DNA from: Myxococcales bacterium
GTDB taxonomy: Bacteria > Myxococcota_A > Polyangia > Nannocystales > Nannocystaceae
NCBI GenBank assembly: GCA_014240065.1
Contig: JAAZXR010000039.1
Span: 1-38,995 of the forward strand
Reading direction: 5' to 3'
DNA length: 38,995 nt
How positions within the stretch are numbered: position 1 is the stretch's first letter; each line of letters begins with the position of its first letter. Position numbers and translations under genes: made by a program. The notes beneath the pieces are model-generated. The model saw nothing but the letters and a program-made list of their open reading frames with translations. It was not told the DNA's origin and ran no database searches. This document shows, piece after piece, positions 32,240 through 38,995 of the stretch.

Positions 32240-33440
32240 CCCCGCTGTGGAACGTTACGACGTGATCATCCTCGGCGCGAGCATGGCCGGCATCGAGGTG
32301 CTCTATCAACTCCGCCGCAAACGCCGCGGCCGGACCCTGCGCGTGGCCGTCGTCGATCGTCAAGAGGTGCACGGCTATATCCCGCTGTGCCAAGAGCGCC
32401 TCAGTCGGCGCCTCCACGACGCGAGCGCGCGCCTTCACACCGCCGGATATGTGACCTCTTCGCAGCACACAGAGATGATCGTGGGGACGGTGGCGCGGAT
32501 GAACTCGGTCGCGCGTCGCGTCTTGCTCGCGGACGGGCGCGCGCTGGACGCCAGGATCATCGTGGTGGCCCTCGGCTCGGTCTTGGCGCCGCCCGCGGAC
32601 CGGATCCCCGGTGTGGAGGGGGCGCTCGCGGTCAAGTTTGATCATGAGGCCCAAGAGGTTCGCGAGCGTCTGCAGCGGCTCCGCGCGCCCGGCGGCCCGG
32701 AGCAGCCGCGGGTCGTCGTCGTTGGAGGTGGGATCAGCGGGGTGGAGATGGCCGGCGAGCTGGCGTGGATGAGTCAGCGCTCGGACGATCTTCAGCGCCC
32801 GTTTGAGGTCACGCTGCTCCACTCGGGTCCGCGGTTACTTCCCGCGCTCTGCGAACGCGCGGGGGCGCTCGCCGCGGAGCATCTGGAGGCGCAGGGGGTG
32901 GATCTTCGGGTGAGAGCGCGGCTGACTCAGATGCGGTCGGACGGGGTCGTCATTGAAGATCGCGTGCCCACCAGCCCGGAGCAGCTCGACATGCCGGCCG
33001 ACTTGGTGATCTGGGCGGGGGGCGTGCGGCCGCCGCCGGTGCTCGACGAGCTGGGCGTCGGGCAGCGCGACGGATGGCTCACAGTGGATCGGGAGCTGCG
33101 GGCGCTCGACGCCGACGGCGCGGCGATCGAGGGGGTCTTCGTCGCGGGGGACGCGGCGTGCGTCGTCGACGAGGGCGGCGTCTGGCCGACGATGAAGCGC
33201 GCCATCGAGTGCCTGTGGCAGGCGAAGATCGCCGCGAAGAATATCCTCGCCTCACTTCAAGGCACACCGCGGCGCGCGCATCGCCTGCGTGAAGATTTCC
33301 CCCATGGGGTGAGCATCGGCGCGCGCTCGTTGGTGGTCTACGGCCCGCTCGTGCTCGACTTGCCGCGCATCAACACGTGGTTTCGACGGTTCTTGATGCG
33401 CCGCTACTTCGCCCGCTACCGGGCGCGAGCGCGCGGCTAG
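32226..33440 (+). CDS. Type II NADH dehydrogenase-like FAD oxidoreductase
   Basis: 404 residues. VIILGASMAGIEVLYQL is the FAD dinucleotide-binding motif, here GASMAG rather than the common GAGxAG. VVVVGGGISGVEMAGEL is the NAD(P) motif in the second Rossmann domain. VIWAGGVRPPPVLDELG and GVFVAGDAACV contact the flavin. The basic C terminus, LPRINTWFRRFLMRRYFARYR, is an amphipathic, probably membrane-associating helix, as in Ndh. Expected activity is non-proton-pumping NADH:quinone oxidation, though related ferredoxin or sulfide:quinone reductases share the fold. ATG 32226 lies inside the RNase Z-like gene with AGGGA about 8 nt upstream. Its TAG overlaps the UvrD-like stop on the other strand. 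Confidence 0.87.
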   Translation: MSSPSPAVERYDVIILGASMAGIEVLYQLRRKRRGRTLRVAVVDRQEVHGYIPLCQERLSRRLHDASARLHTAGYVTSSQHTEMIVGTVARMNSVARRVLLADGRALDARIIVVALGSVLAPPADRIPGVEGALAVKFDHEAQEVRERLQRLRAPGGPEQPRVVVVGGGISGVEMAGELAWMSQRSDDLQRPFEVTLLHSGPRLLPALCERAGALAAEHLEAQGVDLRVRARLTQMRSDGVVIEDRVPTSPEQLDMPADLVIWAGGVRPPPVLDELGVGQRDGWLTVDRELRALDADGAAIEGVFVAGDAACVVDEGGVWPTMKRAIECLWQAKIAAKNILASLQGTPRRAHRLREDFPHGVSIGARSLVVYGPLVLDLPRINTWFRRFLMRRYFARYRARARG

Positions 33441-35503
33441 GTGGTACCAAAGCTCGCGAACAGTTCCGCGGTCATGGCGTCGAATTCCTCGATGGTCGTG
33501 TCGTCAGGCTCGTGGAGGTCGAGGGGCTCGAGCGCGTCCTCAGGGATCTCGGAGAGGAAGCGGCTCGCGGTGTTGTCAGACACTCGCCCGCGCTCGCTTT
33601 TTTGTTTGGAGCGGCTGATCCACAATTTGTCGCGCGCCCTGGTCACCGCCACGTAGAACAAGCGCCGCTCCTCTTCAATGTCTCCTTCGATGGCGTCACT
33701 GGCCCGGGCCGCCTCCACGCGCGCGTGGGGGATCGTGCCCTCATCGCAGCCGATAACGAACACCCGAGACCACTCGAGCCCTTTGGCCGAGTGCATGGTG
33801 GCCAGCGAAATCTTTCCCCGCTGTCGCGCGCCGTCCCCCTCCTCCTCGGTGTCGCGCTTGTCGAGGGTGAGGTTGCTGATGTACTCGATCCAGCTGCCCT
33901 TGCCCGCCTGCATGGCCCGCTGCTCAAATCGTTTGACGCTCCCGAGCAGCCACTCGATGCCCATCCACCGGTGCTTCGTAGACTCGTGAGAGCCGGTCTC
34001 GCGGAGGATGTGGTCGCGCAGCTCGATCTGTTGGAGGAGGTCTTGGAGGGCGTCGCTGATCGAGCGTGACGCGCGCGCGCGCCGGTTCGCGTGCATGACG
34101 AGGGCGGAGAACTGGGCGAGCGCGGCCTTGGGTCGACCGGTGATCTCCGGGATTTCGCTGGCGTTGTGGACCGCGTCGAGCAGTCGTTTGCCGTGGGCGC
34201 GGGCGTAGCGTTCGAGGCGCTGGAGGGTCTTGAGCCCTACGCCCCGCGAAGGCACGTCGAGCGCGCGCCGCAGCGCGATGTCGTCGTGGGGCGTCACGAG
34301 CACCTTGAGGTAGGCGAGCACGTCCTTCACATCTTTCTTGTCGTAGAAGGCCTGGCCACCGAGGACGCGGTACTCGAGGTTTTGATCTTGCAGGCCCTCT
34401 TCGATCAGCCGCGCCTGACGCGATGAGCGGTACAAGACCGCGATCTCGGAGCCGGGGATCTGCTCATCTTTGATCAGGCCCCAAATTGTCCGGCACACGA
34501 ACGCGGCCTCGTGGGCGAGGTCATCACAGACCGCGAGCTGCACCGCGTCACCGGGGCCCCGGGTCGGGACGAGGGACTTGTCGTAGCGGGCCTCGTTGTG
34601 GGAGATGACCGCGTTGGCGACCTCGCAGATCGGCGCGCGCGAGCGGTAGTTCTCCTGCAGCTTGATGACCTCCGCCTTGGGGAACATCATGTCAAAACCG
34701 AGGATGTTGGCGACCTTCGCGCCGCGCCAGCCGTAGATGGCTTGGTCGTCGTCGCCCACCACGCACAGGTTCTGCTGCTCATCGAGGAGCCACCGCAGCA
34801 GCTGAAACTGCGCTGTGTTCGTGTCTTGGTACTCGTCGACCATCAGGTAGGAGAACCTCCCTTGCCAGTAGGCGCGGGCGGCCTCATCCTCCGCGAGGGT
34901 CGCGGCCACGCGCACCACGAGGTCGTCGAAGTCGACGGCGCCGAGGGCCTGCAGGCGTGAGGCGTAGTCGGTGTAGATCTCCGCGGCGACCTCGTCGTAT
35001 TCGCTGCCCCACTTGGCGCGCTCCGCCACGTCTTCTTGGTCGAGAAATTCGTTCTTCCACAGGCTGATGCGCTGGACGATGGCGCCGAGATCGAAGCGTC
35101 GGTCTTGCCCCATCCCGTGGATCCCCGATTCTCGTAGGACCGAGCGGACCACGCCGTACACGTCGCCCTGGTCGAGGATGGTGAAGCGCTTGGGGACGCC
35201 AAAGTCGTCCGGTCGCTCGCGCATCATCCGCACGCCCAGGCTGTGAAATGTGCTGAGCATCAGCGACTGCGTGACACCCGAACCCACCATGTGTCGGAGT
35301 CGCTCGCCCATCTCACCGGCCGCCTTGTTGGTGAAGCTCAAGGCCACGATTTCATCCGGAGGGATCCCAAGCTGGAGCATGTGCGCGATGCGATGGGTGA
35401 TCACGCGGGTCTTCCCCGAGCCGGCTCCGGCGAGCACCAGGAGCGGACCGTGGATGGTCTCCACGGCGCGTCGCTGGCTCGGGTTGAGGTGAGAGAGGTC
35501 CAT
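33437..35503 (-). CDS. UvrD/PcrA/Rep family DNA helicase
   Basis: 688 residues. This superfamily 1A 3'-5' DNA helicase acts in repair and replication restart. The Q-motif LNPSQRRAVE (Gln10), Walker A AGAGSGKT (25-32), IVALSFTNKAAGEM, DEYQDTN (Walker B, from Asp223), GDDDQAIYGWRGA and VISHNEARYDKSL follow in order, with VALSFTNKAA and later LATMHSAKGLEW plus VAVTRARDKLWISRS. Length is a little short of UvrD/PcrA (720) and close to Rep (673). ATG 35503 is preferred because MDLSHLNPSQ starts the Q-motif; the open frame upstream to 36112 runs antisense to KDPG aldolase. The C terminus is acidic and lacks the longer PcrA tail. Confidence 0.93.
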   Translation of the reverse strand: MDLSHLNPSQRRAVETIHGPLLVLAGAGSGKTRVITHRIAHMLQLGIPPDEIVALSFTNKAAGEMGERLRHMVGSGVTQSLMLSTFHSLGVRMMRERPDDFGVPKRFTILDQGDVYGVVRSVLRESGIHGMGQDRRFDLGAIVQRISLWKNEFLDQEDVAERAKWGSEYDEVAAEIYTDYASRLQALGAVDFDDLVVRVAATLAEDEAARAYWQGRFSYLMVDEYQDTNTAQFQLLRWLLDEQQNLCVVGDDDQAIYGWRGAKVANILGFDMMFPKAEVIKLQENYRSRAPICEVANAVISHNEARYDKSLVPTRGPGDAVQLAVCDDLAHEAAFVCRTIWGLIKDEQIPGSEIAVLYRSSRQARLIEEGLQDQNLEYRVLGGQAFYDKKDVKDVLAYLKVLVTPHDDIALRRALDVPSRGVGLKTLQRLERYARAHGKRLLDAVHNASEIPEITGRPKAALAQFSALVMHANRRARASRSISDALQDLLQQIELRDHILRETGSHESTKHRWMGIEWLLGSVKRFEQRAMQAGKGSWIEYISNLTLDKRDTEEEGDGARQRGKISLATMHSAKGLEWSRVFVIGCDEGTIPHARVEAARASDAIEGDIEEERRLFYVAVTRARDKLWISRSKQKSERGRVSDNTASRFLSEIPEDALEPLDLHEPDDTTIEEFDAMTAELFASFGTT

Positions 35504-35644
35504 GGTCGGTCTATGGTTGTAGTCGCCGGCCCGTGCCGGGGGCAAGGGGCGCCGCGAGCTTTTGTGCGGAGGCATCCAGCGGGCGACGGGGCTTGGTGGG
35601 CTCGCCGTTGCTCCGCCCGCGCGGTCCGTGCAGTTGTTCGAGGT

Positions 35645-35670
35645 GGCGCGGCCCCCTGGCGCGGCCCCCT
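35645..35670. repeat. Tandem 13-bp repeat in divergent gap
   Basis: GGCGCGGCCCCCT occurs twice back to back between the divergent helicase and aldolase starts (35503 and 35726). It is probably a slippage duplication; a regulatory site is possible but unsupported. Confidence 0.7.
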
Positions 35671-35725
35671 CGCGCGGCGGAGATCTTTTCCCGTGGGAGG
35701 CCCCGGCCGAGGTTATGCTCGTCGC

Positions 35726-36361
35726 ATGACCCCCGAAGCGCTGCTCTCGCTTATCGCCACCGAACGCGCGAGCGCGATCTTGCGGACCGACGACGAGGAT
35801 CGCGCCCGACGGGCCATGGACGCCGCGGTGCGTGGCGGCATGCGCGTGGTGGAGTTCACCTTGACGGTCCCCGGCGTGTTCGACCTCATCGCCGAATTTT
35901 CGGAGCGCGACGACGTGGTGGTGGGCGCGGGGACGGTCTTGACGCCTGGGCAGGCCAACGACGCGGTGGACGCGGGCGCGCGGTTTTTGGTGTCCCCCGT
36001 GGTGGACGAGGCCGTCATCGACGTGGCGCGCACGCGAGGGGTCGTCGCGATGCCCGGGGTGCACACGCCCACCGAGCTGCTGCGCGCCCATCGGGCGGGG
36101 GCGCAGCTGCAAAAGCTCTTCCCCGCGCCGGCGGGGGGACCCGCGTGGGTGCGCTCCGTGCTCGGGCCGATGCCCTTTTTAAACATCGTCCCCACCAACG
36201 GCACCTCCGCCGAGAACGCCCGCGCGTGGCTGGACGCGGGGGCCTATGCGTGCGGATTTGTCGCGAGTTTGTTTCCGCGCGAGGTGGTCGAGGCGGAGGC
36301 GTGGGACGAGATCGAGGCGCGCGCTCGCGCCATTTTGAGCGCCACGCGCACGGGGGAGTGA
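35726..36361 (+). CDS. eda: KDPG/KHG aldolase
   Basis: 211 residues, the normal size. It cleaves 2-keto-3-deoxy-6-phosphogluconate to pyruvate and glyceraldehyde-3-phosphate (Entner-Doudoroff) or 4-hydroxy-2-oxoglutarate to pyruvate and glyoxylate. ASAILR, VVEFTLTVP (catalytic Glu43), VGAGTVLTPGQANDAVDAGA and LQKLFPA (Schiff-base Lys130) are all present, with FLNIVPTNGTSAEN near the phosphate site. The frame is open from 35243, but ATG 35726 fits the family start. GAGG lies a rather long 13 nt upstream. No 6-phosphogluconate dehydratase (edd) gene is adjacent, so whether it serves sugar or hydroxyproline-type catabolism cannot be told. Confidence 0.93.
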   Translation: MTPEALLSLIATERASAILRTDDEDRARRAMDAAVRGGMRVVEFTLTVPGVFDLIAEFSERDDVVVGAGTVLTPGQANDAVDAGARFLVSPVVDEAVIDVARTRGVVAMPGVHTPTELLRAHRAGAQLQKLFPAPAGGPAWVRSVLGPMPFLNIVPTNGTSAENARAWLDAGAYACGFVASLFPREVVEAEAWDEIEARARAILSATRTGE

Positions 36362-36548
36362 GCGCCACGGAGTTGGCGTCTCGGGTGCTGGCTCGATTTG
36401 GGGCGTGGACTCGAGCACAGACCGCGCCCGCGCTGGCTTCTCGGACCAGCGCGACCTCGGGGGGTCGCGATGGCGTCAAACTCGCGCGCGCATGTGCGAC
36501 AAGTTTCTCAGCAACCCTCGTGGGCTTGAACTACCCTGACGGTGCGCG

Positions 36549-37214
36549 ATGAAAAACTACTCCGTCGATCTGACAAACAAGTGGGACTACGAGAACGGCT
36601 TTTATTTGACCTGCGAGACCGGGCGGATAGGGAAGCTGATGAACCACCTAGAGATCTACAAGCAGATCGTCGGGCTCGAAGGAGACGTGCTTGAGTTCGG
36701 GGTGTTCAAGGGGGCCTCGCTGGTGCGGCTCGCGTCGTTTCGAGATCTGTTGGAGGGGAGCGCGGCCCGCCGCGTGGTCGGCTTTGACGCGTTCGGTGAG
36801 TTCCCCGCCGGCTTGTCGCTGGAGTCCGATCGCGAATTTGTGGGTCGGTTTGAACGGCATTGTGGAAACGGAATCAGCAAAGAAGAGCTGGCCGCGCACC
36901 TTCGTCGAAAAGAGCTCACCAATATTGAGTTGGTCGAGGGGGATCTGCATGAGACCCTGCCGGTGTATCTTGAGCGCAACCCCTCTCAAAAGATCGCCCT
37001 GCTCCACATGGACGTCGACGTGTACGAGCCCACAAAGACCGTGCTTGAGCAGCTGTATCCCCGCGTTGTGCCCGGGGGCATCGTGATGCTCGACGACTAC
37101 GGCACCGTCGAGGGGGAGACCAAGGCCGTGGACGAGTTCTTCCAAGGCCGCGATGTCGAGATCCACAAGCCGCCCTACTATCACATCCCGGCCTACATCA
37201 TTAAAGGCGGGTGA
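36549..37214 (+). CDS. TylF/MycF-like class I O-methyltransferase
   Basis: 221 residues. The family uses SAM and usually Mg2+ to methylate sugar hydroxyls in macrolides and aminocoumarins or in surface glycans. VLEFGVFKGASLVRL is motif I, VVGFDAFGEFP follows, and LLHMDVDVYEPTKTVLEQL with IVMLDDYGTVEGET supplies the metal-binding Asp residues. HIPAYIIKGG ends the fold. The gene looks somewhat richer in A and T than its neighbours, and no other glycan or polyketide gene is near, so acquisition by transfer is possible. ATG 36549 starts directly at a plausible N terminus (MKNYSVDLTNKWDYENGFY); the Shine-Dalgarno sequence is weak. It converges with the serine hydrolase gene, 11 nt away. Confidence 0.88.
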   Translation: MKNYSVDLTNKWDYENGFYLTCETGRIGKLMNHLEIYKQIVGLEGDVLEFGVFKGASLVRLASFRDLLEGSAARRVVGFDAFGEFPAGLSLESDREFVGRFERHCGNGISKEELAAHLRRKELTNIELVEGDLHETLPVYLERNPSQKIALLHMDVDVYEPTKTVLEQLYPRVVPGGIVMLDDYGTVEGETKAVDEFFQGRDVEIHKPPYYHIPAYIIKGG

Positions 37215-37225
37215 CGCCGGCGAAC

Positions 37226-38995
37226 TCACGGCGTACAGCTTGAGGCCACGCTGGCCTCGGACGCCGCGATCACATCCTGCCAGTCGTACTCGCTGTTGTC
37301 GCTCACGTACCAGTAGGTCGCGCCGCTGGGCATCATGGCCACGGTGATGCCGCCGTAGCCGGACATGAACGGCACCCAAAAATCGCACGCGAAGCCCTGC
37401 GCCTGCGTGAACTCCAGCGCCCAAAACCCGTTGTTGTACATGAACGGGGTGGACGCCGTGGTGAGCACGCCCCGGTCGTTGGGGTCGCGCTGCATGGCGG
37501 CGTCGAGGGCGGCGGGGCTCAACACTTGCGCGCCGGCGATCTGTCCGTCGTCCACGTTGAGCAGGCGCGTGAGCTTGGCGAGGTCGTCGGCGATGAGCCA
37601 CAGCCCGTAGCCCCCGAAGGTCTCGCCCTGCCAATTGTTGTCCGAGGTGCGCAGCGAGGTGTGGGCGCCAGGTCCGAGACCCAACGGCACAAACACGTCG
37701 CTCACGAGCAGCTCGAAGAGGTCCGCGCCCGCGCCCGCGAGCGTCTGCAGATACTCCGACATCGCGCGGGTGGCGATGAAGGTGTCGGAGCTTCGATACA
37801 CCCAGTTGTTCCCGGGGGCGGTCTTTCGCATCCACCCGAAGGCGCCGGCCGATTTCTCCGCGAGGCTCTCCGCCAAGAAGAAGTCGTTGGACATGACCGC
37901 GCCGCCCTCGTCGACCATATAGGTCGCGAATTTGTAGTGTCCGGTGGTCATGTCGAGGGCGTGGTCCACGGTGACGTCGCTGTAGTCGCCGGGGCCCGAC
38001 GCCGCCTCGGGCACGAGGGAGCCCACGATTTGTCCGCCGACATCCACGCTGTATTTATGTTCCAACAGCATCCGCGCCGCGCCGGCGTAGATCGACTTCG
38101 CGAGGGAGTAGGAGCCAAAGCGCATGACGTCGCAATAGGGGTACGTGCCCGAGCGTGTGACGCAGTCGCTGACGTAGCTGACGCCGTTGTACACGAAGCC
38201 GTAGCGGGTCATGTTGATCGGGGTGATGCCCGAGGTGAGGGTGGAGAGATCGATCCCTGGGAAGTCTGTGGCCAGGTCGCCGATGGGGCGCGTGGGGACC
38301 TTGGCCGCCTGTTCTCCAGCGAAGTCAGTCTTGATTTGTGCGCTTGAGGGGATCGACTGCGCGAGGTAGTTCGCGTCGAGGAGCCCCCAAAAATCTCCTT
38401 GGAAATACGCGCAGGTCTCCTGGGTGATCTGATAGTGCGCCTTGGAGACGGAGGTGTCGTCAAACAGGAACGTCAACAGGCCGTTGTGCGTGCAGTTGGA
38501 GTTGCGCTGCAAGATCGCGAAGGGCACAGACGCGCGCGAGAGCCCGTTGTCGCCGGACTCTTTCCACACGCTGCCGGGTTCGAGGATGGTGGTCCAAAAC
38601 GGGTGGGCGGTGTTGATGTTGCCGCGGACCACGGGGATCAGATCGTGGCCGTCTTGGACGAACGCGTGGTCAAACTCGGGCAGGTGGAGCCGCTCGTCGT
38701 CGATGTCGTAGTTGTAGTCGTCTTTGATCTTGGTGAAGTTGCCGAGGAGATCCTCACCGATCAGCTCAAGACGACCCTCAAAGACGTGATCGGGCAGGGC
38801 GGCGCCCGCGGGCATGCCAAATCCGGCGGTGTCGTCGACGGGGGCAGGTTGCTCCGGGCCGGTGACGAGCTCGTCGTAGGTCAACACGGTGCGGATGTCG
38901 CCGTCGCCATCGCCGTCGCCGTCGCCATCACCATCGCCGTCGCCGTCGCCGTCGCCATCGCCGTCGCCATCGCCGTCGCCATCGCCGTCGCCATC
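37226..38995 (-). CDS. Serine hydrolase, beta-lactamase (class C/PBP-like) family, 5' partial
   Basis: 589 codons are visible and the frame runs off the right edge with no start or stop, so the N terminus (probably a lipoprotein signal) is missing. The outermost 33 codons are Gly-Asp repeats, followed by about 240 residues of unclear fold. The beta-lactamase-like domain shows RFGSYSLAKSIY with the SxxK nucleophile (Ser codon at 38105-38107), VYRSSDTFIA as the likely Tyr motif, and FMSGYGG near the end in the KTG/HxG position. Family members are peptidases, esterases or lactamases; the N-terminal extension and location outside the cytoplasm suggest an esterase or D-Ala-type peptidase rather than resistance. 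Confidence 0.83.
   Translation of the reverse strand, partial: DGDGDGDGDGDGDGDGDGDGDGDGDGDGDGDGDIRTVLTYDELVTGPEQPAPVDDTAGFGMPAGAALPDHVFEGRLELIGEDLLGNFTKIKDDYNYDIDDERLHLPEFDHAFVQDGHDLIPVVRGNINTAHPFWTTILEPGSVWKESGDNGLSRASVPFAILQRNSNCTHNGLLTFLFDDTSVSKAHYQITQETCAYFQGDFWGLLDANYLAQSIPSSAQIKTDFAGEQAAKVPTRPIGDLATDFPGIDLSTLTSGITPINMTRYGFVYNGVSYVSDCVTRSGTYPYCDVMRFGSYSLAKSIYAGAARMLLEHKYSVDVGGQIVGSLVPEAASGPGDYSDVTVDHALDMTTGHYKFATYMVDEGGAVMSNDFFLAESLAEKSAGAFGWMRKTAPGNNWVYRSSDTFIATRAMSEYLQTLAGAGADLFELLVSDVFVPLGLGPGAHTSLRTSDNNWQGETFGGYGLWLIADDLAKLTRLLNVDDGQIAGAQVLSPAALDAAMQRDPNDRGVLTTASTPFMYNNGFWALEFTQAQGFACDFWVPFMSGYGGITVAMMPSGATYWYVSDNSEYDWQDVIAASEASVASSCTP
38897..38995 (-). repeat. Hexanucleotide repeat encoding Gly-Asp units, cut by window edge
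   Basis: At least 16 hexamers of GTCGCC/ATCGCC type run to the last base and read on the minus strand as Gly-Asp. The tract matches the one at 26834-26947 closely. Its full length cannot be seen. Confidence 0.93.

Noticed and set aside
35504-36112. N-terminal extension of the UvrD-like frame
   Set aside because: It runs antisense to KDPG aldolase and lacks domain content; the helicase Q-motif begins right after ATG 35503.

Overview
The window is GC-rich, densely coded bacterial DNA that looks chromosomal. Several traits point to Myxococcota, most likely the Nannocystis/Enhygromyxa/Plesiocystis branch: secreted proteins and lipoproteins with long Gly-Asp or Ser/Thr/Gly/Asp linkers right after the signal sequence, a MYXO-CTERM-like tail (Cys, hydrophobic stretch, Arg run), S55-type secreted proteases, and many predicted lipoproteins with no close functional name. 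This assignment is inference from protein style. No rRNA, tRNA, CRISPR array, phage or insertion sequence was seen.

Layout: 1-1.2 kb is the 3' part of a hybrid histidine kinase/response regulator. 1.2-3.8 kb (minus) holds a TIMP/NTR-like secreted protein and a large polytopic membrane protein. 4.3-4.8 kb (plus) is a small coiled-coil lipoprotein, converging on a PAS-GAF-GGDEF protein (minus, to 6.3 kb) whose active-site motif is degenerate. 6.8-9.1 kb (plus) is a lipoprotein metal-dependent hydrolase. From 17.4 down to 9.1 kb on the minus strand six genes follow one another: a thioredoxin-like lipoprotein, an S55 serine peptidase, a secreted beta-propeller protein, 5-formyl-THF cyclo-ligase, an esterase lipoprotein and an orphan DNA methyltransferase. 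The first three are tightly coupled (ATGA overlap, then a 4-nt gap) and look like one envelope module.

17.5-24.4 kb: sfsA (plus); a SRPBCC protein overlapping a lipoprotein gene (minus); a polyprenyl glycosylphosphotransferase and a propeller lipoprotein (plus); an extended SDR preceded by a receiver-domain remnant (minus). 24.6-26.3 kb: a RadC-family protein and a DUF6159-like membrane protein (plus). 26.4-27.1 kb (minus): a Cys-rich lipoprotein with 19 Gly-Asp units. 27.4-28.8 kb (plus): a membrane-anchored metzincin-like protein overlapping a tiny membrane protein. 29.0-33.4 kb (plus): a fused alpha/beta 2-oxoacid dehydrogenase E1, an RNase Z-like metallo-beta-lactamase protein and an overlapping type-II NADH dehydrogenase-like flavoprotein. 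33.4-35.5 kb (minus): a UvrD/PcrA helicase. 35.7-37.2 kb (plus): KDPG aldolase and a TylF-like methyltransferase. 37.2 kb to the end (minus): a serine hydrolase entering a second Gly-Asp tract cut by the window edge.

The strongest leads are the thioredoxin-S55-propeller module and the S55 peptidase itself. In the peptidase the Ser half precedes the His half, opposite to Bacillus SpoIVB, and the partner thioredoxin resembles the animal AGR/TXNDC12 family. Also notable are the TIMP-like protein whose predicted mature end is Cys-Lys-Cys, the GGGEF protein with an intact RxxD site, and the receiver remnant lacking its phosphoacceptor region. All similarity statements come from memory of families, not from searches.
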